From NCBI GenBank assembly GCA_028715315.1, contig JAQUSA010000030.1, positions 1 to 8,761 of the forward strand: 8,761 nucleotides of DNA, in the 5' to 3' direction. Shown piece by piece: positions 5,735-8,761 of the stretch. The position numbers were made by a program, and so were the translations under genes. This stretch comes from Candidatus Omnitrophota bacterium (GTDB lineage: Bacteria > Omnitrophota > Gorgyraeia > Pluralincolimonadales > Pluralincolimonadaceae). Position 1 is the stretch's first letter; every line of letters starts with the position of its first letter. Under the pieces are notes generated by a model. That model did no database searches, was not told the DNA's origin, and saw only the letters and a program-made list of their open reading frames with translations.

Positions 5735-6430
5735 ATGTTAAGGACGATTTTTACATCGACCGGAAACTTCTACCTTACTCTCCTTAACCTCTTGTATCCG
5801 CAGGATTGTCTCATCTGCAGCAACAGGATACACGAGGCCAAGGCCGCGCGGTTATGCGGCCCCTGCAACGACAGGATAATGAGGTACGCGGACACCCCCC
5901 ACTGGAGTTTTACCGAGAATGGCCTCGCCTTCGACGCCGCATACCATGTAGCCGGGTACGACGACATCGTCAAAAGGTGCATCTGCCTGATGAAATACAA
6001 CGGCAAACAGGACCTCTCGAAGATATTGGGCGGCCTCATGTCGGAATACGCCGAGAAGAATATGAGCTTCAACGATATAGATATGTTCGTACCGGTCCCC
6101 CTCCATCCGGTGAAGTTCCGCGAGAGGCAGTTCAACCAGTCCGAGCTTATCGCCGGGCATCTCGCGAAACGCTTCAATAAGAAGCTAGAGAACAAATGGG
6201 TCAAGAGGATCAGGTACACGCCCCAGCAGGCCGGCCTTTCAAGGGAACAGCGGCTGCGCAACATCAAGGGGGCCTTCCTTGTCAGGCAGGATGCGGACTT
6301 CACGGACAAGACCGTGATGCTTGTAGACGACGTAATGGCCACGGGCGCCACCCTCCACGAATGCGCGAAGACCTTGAAATCCGCGGGCGCGAAAAAAGTA
6401 TTCGCGTTCACCCTCGCGCGGGGAAACTGA
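5735..6430 (+). CDS. comF: ComF-family phosphoribosyltransferase-like protein
   Basis: A 231-residue protein with the complete ComF layout. An N-terminal zinc-ribbon-like pair, C25-x2-C28 (DCLICS) and C41-x2-C44 (LCGPCN), is followed by LMKYNGKQDL (86-95), the FVPVPLHPVKFRERQFNQSELIA block (118-140) and a type I phosphoribosyltransferase PRPP loop VMLVDDVMATGATL (194-207). In naturally competent bacteria ComF/GntX proteins help move transforming DNA inside, and they are also conserved in many species not known to be competent; the substrate is not settled. The ATG at 5735 has no upstream Shine-Dalgarno and sits where transcription should start, so a leaderless mRNA is likely; no better in-frame start precedes the conserved LLNLLYPQDC. 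It is the first gene of an operon with lptF (1-nt gap) and lptG; no other competence gene is visible here. Confidence 0.92.
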   Translation: MLRTIFTSTGNFYLTLLNLLYPQDCLICSNRIHEAKAARLCGPCNDRIMRYADTPHWSFTENGLAFDAAYHVAGYDDIVKRCICLMKYNGKQDLSKILGGLMSEYAEKNMSFNDIDMFVPVPLHPVKFRERQFNQSELIAGHLAKRFNKKLENKWVKRIRYTPQQAGLSREQRLRNIKGAFLVRQDADFTDKTVMLVDDVMATGATLHECAKTLKSAGAKKVFAFTLARGN

Positions 6431-6431
6431 A

Positions 6432-7523
6432 GTGAGGATAATCAGGCGCTACATATTGATGGAGCTTGCCGGGCCTTTTATCTTCGCATTCGTCGTCACG
6501 ACGTTCGCGTTCATGGCCGGCAATATGATAAAACTCGCCGACCTCATCGTGAACAAGGGCGTCGATTTCCTCTCGGTATGCAAGCTCTTCTTCTACATGC
6601 TCCCGTGGCTCTTCACCTTCACGGTCCCTATTTCGGTCCTCACCGCCACGCTGCTGACATTCGGCAGGCTTTCGTCCGATAACGAGATAACCGCCATGCG
6701 CGCGAGCGGCATCAGCCTTTATAAGCTGGTAATGCCGCTCATAATGGTCGGGCTGGTCATCAGCCTTATATCGTACGAGTTGAACGATTGGATACTCCCG
6801 CGGCTCAGGTTCGAGACGAGGAAGCTCGTCGCTCAGATAGGCGCGAAGAACCCGGCCGCCTACCTGGAGGCAGGAACGTTCATAAAGGCGTTTAAGGGTT
6901 ATATCGTGTTCATATACGGCATCGACAAGAACAGGCTTACAAACATCAGGATATACCAGCCGCAGGAAGGCCGCCCTACCCGGACGATAATCGCGCAAAA
7001 AGGCGAGATAAGCTATATTAAGGATAAGGACGCCATTAAACTGAAGCTGATAAACGGCACCGTTGATGAGCCGAACCCGAAGGACCCGAATAATTTCTAT
7101 AAGCTAAACTTCAAGACTTACATAATGATGCTGGACCTGAAGGAAGGCCGGGACCTGAAATTCGAGAAGAAGAAATCTGACATGTCCATCGACGAGCTGA
7201 ACAGCGAGATAAAGACGCTTAAGGCGGAGGGCGTTAACGCCACGCCGCTGCTCATCGAGGTGCATAAGAAGATATCTTATTCTTTCTCGTCGCTGATCTT
7301 CATACTGATAGGGATCCCCCTCGCTCTCATGGCCCGCCGCGGGGAGAAATCCATAGGGTTTGTCCTGAGCGTCTTCGTTATAGTGGCCTTCTACCTGCTG
7401 CAGCTCGGCGGGGAAGCGCTCGCGATAAAGGGCATCCTCTTCCCCGCCCTCGGCATGTGGCTCCCGAACATCATATTCGGGGTGATAGGGCCTGTTATGA
7501 TATTCTGGATAGCCGAACAATGA
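6432..7523 (+). CDS. lptF: LptF/LptG-family lipopolysaccharide ABC-exporter permease (first copy)
   Basis: A 363-residue YjgP/YjgQ-family (PF03739) permease. Three N-terminal membrane segments (about 9-32, 56-78 and 97-117) are followed by a periplasmic region of about 160 residues that should form the jellyroll domain passing lipid A-linked sugar to LptC/LptA, and then three C-terminal segments (about 283-300, 306-326 and 335-359). The cytoplasmic coupling stretch SSDNEITAMRASGIS (81-95), which contacts the LptB ATPase, and the LIGIPLAL motif (292-299) are clear. In the LptB2FG complex it extracts LPS from the inner membrane. The start is GTG at 6432, one base after the comF stop, with only a weak GGGAAACTGA upstream, so coupling to comF is likely. 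The next gene is its partner, overlapping by ATGA. lptF versus lptG is assigned by gene order only; lptA, lptB and lptC are not in the window. Confidence 0.9.
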   Translation: MRIIRRYILMELAGPFIFAFVVTTFAFMAGNMIKLADLIVNKGVDFLSVCKLFFYMLPWLFTFTVPISVLTATLLTFGRLSSDNEITAMRASGISLYKLVMPLIMVGLVISLISYELNDWILPRLRFETRKLVAQIGAKNPAAYLEAGTFIKAFKGYIVFIYGIDKNRLTNIRIYQPQEGRPTRTIIAQKGEISYIKDKDAIKLKLINGTVDEPNPKDPNNFYKLNFKTYIMMLDLKEGRDLKFEKKKSDMSIDELNSEIKTLKAEGVNATPLLIEVHKKISYSFSSLIFILIGIPLALMARRGEKSIGFVLSVFVIVAFYLLQLGGEALAIKGILFPALGMWLPNIIFGVIGPVMIFWIAEQ

Positions 7524-8611
7524 AGATCATAGACAAGTATATAACGAGGGGTTTTGTCTGGCCGTTCCTCTACTGCCTCTTCGTCTTCCTTTTGCTCTAT
7601 GTCGTAGGCGACCTGCTGGGGCACCTCGATTCACTGGTGAAACAGAACGTACCTTTCGACATCATCAAGACATACTACCTGGCTTCCCTGCCTTACATAT
7701 TCGTGCAGACCACCCCGTTCGCGGTCCTGCTCGCGAGCGTCTTCCTCTTCTCGAACCTTAACCGCCACAACGAGATCATTGCGCTGAGGGCAAGCGGCGT
7801 GGACACGCTGCGCATAATAACGCCCGTGATCCTGCTGGGCTTAGCGATAAGCCTCGCCGTCTTCCTGGTAAACGACAAGATCGTGCCCGAATCGGCGGTC
7901 ATATCGAATACCATAAAGGAGCTGCGCTTCGACAGGGACCAGAAGGAAAAGGGCGACAAGCTGGAGAATATAACCGTATTCGGGCGGGACGGCAAGCTCT
8001 TCTACGCGAGGGAGTTCGACCTGAAGGCAAAGAAGCTCAAGGACGTCGTCATGCTGGTGCACGACAACAACCAGATCCTGAAGAGGAAGATAACGGCGGA
8101 GAGCATGGAATGGACCGGGAAGAGCTGGAAATTCCACGGCGCGGACTCATTCAGGTTCGACCGCGAGGGTAATGTCCTCGGCAAGCCCGCTATATTCCGC
8201 ACGCCGAAGATAATAGACTTTAACGAGACCCCGGAAAGCCTCTTAAAGAAGCAGACCCAGCCCGACTTTATGAACTACGCGCAGCTGAGGGATTACATCC
8301 ACCTGCTCGCGCTGGAGAGCAAGTCCACCGCGAGGAAACTGCTGGTGGACCTGCATTACAAGCTGGCGCTCCCGTTCACGAGCGTCGTCATAATGCTCAT
8401 CGGGATCCCGTTCGCGCTCAAGAGGACAAGGTCGAAGGCCATGGCAAGTATGGGGCTCGCTATCGTGATAGCGCTGGTCTTCTACGGCGCCAACGCGATC
8501 TCCCTTGCGCTCGGAAAAGGCGGGTTTGTGCCCCCCATAATTGCAGCATGGGCCGCGAATTTCGTATTCGCGGCCCTTGGTATCTACCTTCTCGCCGAGA
8601 TCAGGTCCTAA
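7520..8611 (+). CDS. lptG: LptF/LptG-family lipopolysaccharide ABC-exporter permease (second copy)
   Basis: A 363-residue PF03739 permease, the same length as its upstream partner. It begins MKIIDKYITRGFVWPF at an ATG whose last bases overlap the upstream TGA (ATGA). An in-frame ATG at 7457 would add 21 residues (APEHHIRGDR...) but lies inside lptF and is not hydrophobic, so the internal ATG is preferred. Membrane segments are at about 13-34, 55-78, 98-117, 283-300, 308-330 and 338-359. The coupling helix region NRHNEIIALRASGVD (81-95) and MLIGIPFALKR (292-302) match the family, and the middle (about 125-270) is the periplasmic jellyroll. With LptF and the LptB ATPase dimer it moves LPS out of the inner membrane. 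The 3' end of the gene contains a perfect 11-bp stem-loop (8550-8576). The stop is followed after 25 nt by a converging aldolase gene. Confidence 0.9.
   Translation: MKIIDKYITRGFVWPFLYCLFVFLLLYVVGDLLGHLDSLVKQNVPFDIIKTYYLASLPYIFVQTTPFAVLLASVFLFSNLNRHNEIIALRASGVDTLRIITPVILLGLAISLAVFLVNDKIVPESAVISNTIKELRFDRDQKEKGDKLENITVFGRDGKLFYAREFDLKAKKLKDVVMLVHDNNQILKRKITAESMEWTGKSWKFHGADSFRFDREGNVLGKPAIFRTPKIIDFNETPESLLKKQTQPDFMNYAQLRDYIHLLALESKSTARKLLVDLHYKLALPFTSVVIMLIGIPFALKRTRSKAMASMGLAIVIALVFYGANAISLALGKGGFVPPIIAAWAANFVFAALGIYLLAEIRS
8550..8576. other. Perfect 11-bp stem-loop within the 3' end of lptG
   Basis: GGGCCGCGAAT (8550-8560) pairs exactly with ATTCGCGGCCC (8566-8576) around the 5-nt loop TTCGT. 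It encodes residues WAANFVFAAL of the last membrane helix. It lies 35 nt before the lptG stop and 60 nt past the stop of the converging aldolase gene. No T-run follows on either strand, so it is not a standard intrinsic terminator. It may stabilise the 3' end, slow transcription where two units converge, or be chance of GC-rich Ala codons. Confidence 0.5.
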
Positions 8612-8636
8612 GGCCTAAGGGGACGTGTCACTTTGG
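8607..8636. other. Convergent gap with a 7-bp tandem repeat and a GGGGACGTGTCAC-like motif
   Basis: The tandem CCTAAGG CCTAAGG (8607-8620) starts inside the lptG stop codon. It is followed by GGGGACGTGTCACTTTGG. I recall similar GGGACGTGTC strings in dispersed REP/RAYT-type repeats of environmental genomes, but one short copy cannot show that. No good hairpin with a T-tract is visible. Confidence 0.2.
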
Positions 8637-8761
8637 CTATGCTTTTCCGCCGCAGCCGAGGAACTTGATCTTCCTCTTCACGACTTCCTTTATCGCGTCG
8701 CGCGCGGGCCCGAGATATTTTCTCGGATCAAATTCGCCGGGCGTCTCTACGAATACCTTCC
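8637..8761 (-). CDS. fba: Class II fructose-1,6-bisphosphate aldolase, C-terminal 40 residues (gene continues past the right edge)
   Basis: The minus strand from the window edge reads KVFVETPGEFDPRKYLGPARDAIKEV... and ends VVKRKIKFLGCGGKA with TAG at 8639-8637. FDPRKYLGPAR followed by a helical DAIKEVVKRKI and a terminal FLG-x-GGKA is the characteristic tail of class II (zinc-dependent) fructose-bisphosphate aldolase, which cleaves fructose-1,6-bisphosphate in glycolysis and condenses the trioses in gluconeogenesis. The catalytic core and zinc ligands lie outside the window, so activity and subtype cannot be judged. The usual small residue before GGKA is replaced by Cys. The gene converges on lptG with a 25-nt gap and no clear terminator between them. 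The call rests on a short but conserved segment. Confidence 0.78.
   Translation of the reverse strand, partial: KVFVETPGEFDPRKYLGPARDAIKEVVKRKIKFLGCGGKA

Noticed and set aside
5770..6411. Minus-strand open frame of 213 codons
   Set aside because: Antisense to comF, whose zinc ribbon and PRPP loop are complete; the antisense translation is low-quality and unlike any family.
6408..6998. Minus-strand open frame of 196 codons, very rich in Arg, Glu and Tyr
   Set aside because: Composition is what is expected opposite a hydrophobic membrane gene; it lies over lptF.
7457..7519. Upstream ATG giving lptG 21 extra residues
   Set aside because: The extension lies inside lptF and is polar, whereas family members start with the MKIIDKYI-type segment at 7520, which also gives the common ATGA overlap.
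8550..8576. Hairpin as a classical rho-independent terminator
   Set aside because: It lies inside coding sequence and no T-run follows it on either strand.

Overview
The window is a gene-dense bacterial segment of moderately high GC with no visible phage, transposase, CRISPR array, rRNA or tRNA. The host is a diderm (LptF/LptG lipopolysaccharide exporters). It probably lives without or with little oxygen, because the oxygen defence is FprA/rubredoxin/rubrerythrin rather than catalase/SOD. Frequent ATA (Ile) and AGG (Arg) codons and short intergenic gaps would fit an uncultured anaerobic diderm lineage such as Omnitrophota or a deltaproteobacterial relative. That placement is inference only.

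Layout. From about 5.67 kb leftward, a long minus-strand run reads: a HAMP-domain membrane protein; a secreted COG5368/PF10091 glucoamylase-like (GH144-related) protein overlapping it by ATGA; a FixX-type ferredoxin; a rubrerythrin-like diiron protein; an FprA-type flavodiiron oxygen/NO reductase; a 52-residue rubredoxin; an NADH:rubredoxin-type FAD oxidoreductase; and the N-terminal part of a ZIP metal transporter that runs off the left edge. From 5.73 kb rightward, a plus-strand operon reads comF, lptF, lptG with gaps of 1 nt or overlaps. At the right edge the 3' end of a class II fructose-bisphosphate aldolase gene converges on lptG.

How the genes work together. The central five genes form an almost complete electron chain: NADH to the FAD reductase, to rubredoxin, then to FprA (O2 to water, or NO to N2O) and to rubrerythrin (H2O2 to water). 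The rubrerythrin lacks its own rubredoxin domain, and a separate rubredoxin is encoded two genes away. The FixX-like ferredoxin has no FixA/B/C partner nearby, and its place at the head of this chain is the least explained element. The HAMP protein and the secreted glycosidase-like protein form a separate translationally coupled pair sharing the upstream promoter.

Regulation visible in sequence. The divergent promoters between the HAMP gene and comF have -35 hexamers that directly abut (AGTCAA|TTGACA). The comF promoter would start transcription at about the annotated ATG, suggesting a leaderless mRNA, and a perfect 6-3-6 dyad covers its -10. A second promoter-like site lies in the 42-nt gap before the FixX/rubrerythrin/FprA block, with its own perfect 6-3-6 dyad (TATTAT-GCG-ATAATA) over the -10. 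It could be an operator that uncouples oxygen defence from the upstream genes. A perfect 11-bp stem-loop lies inside the 3' end of lptG.
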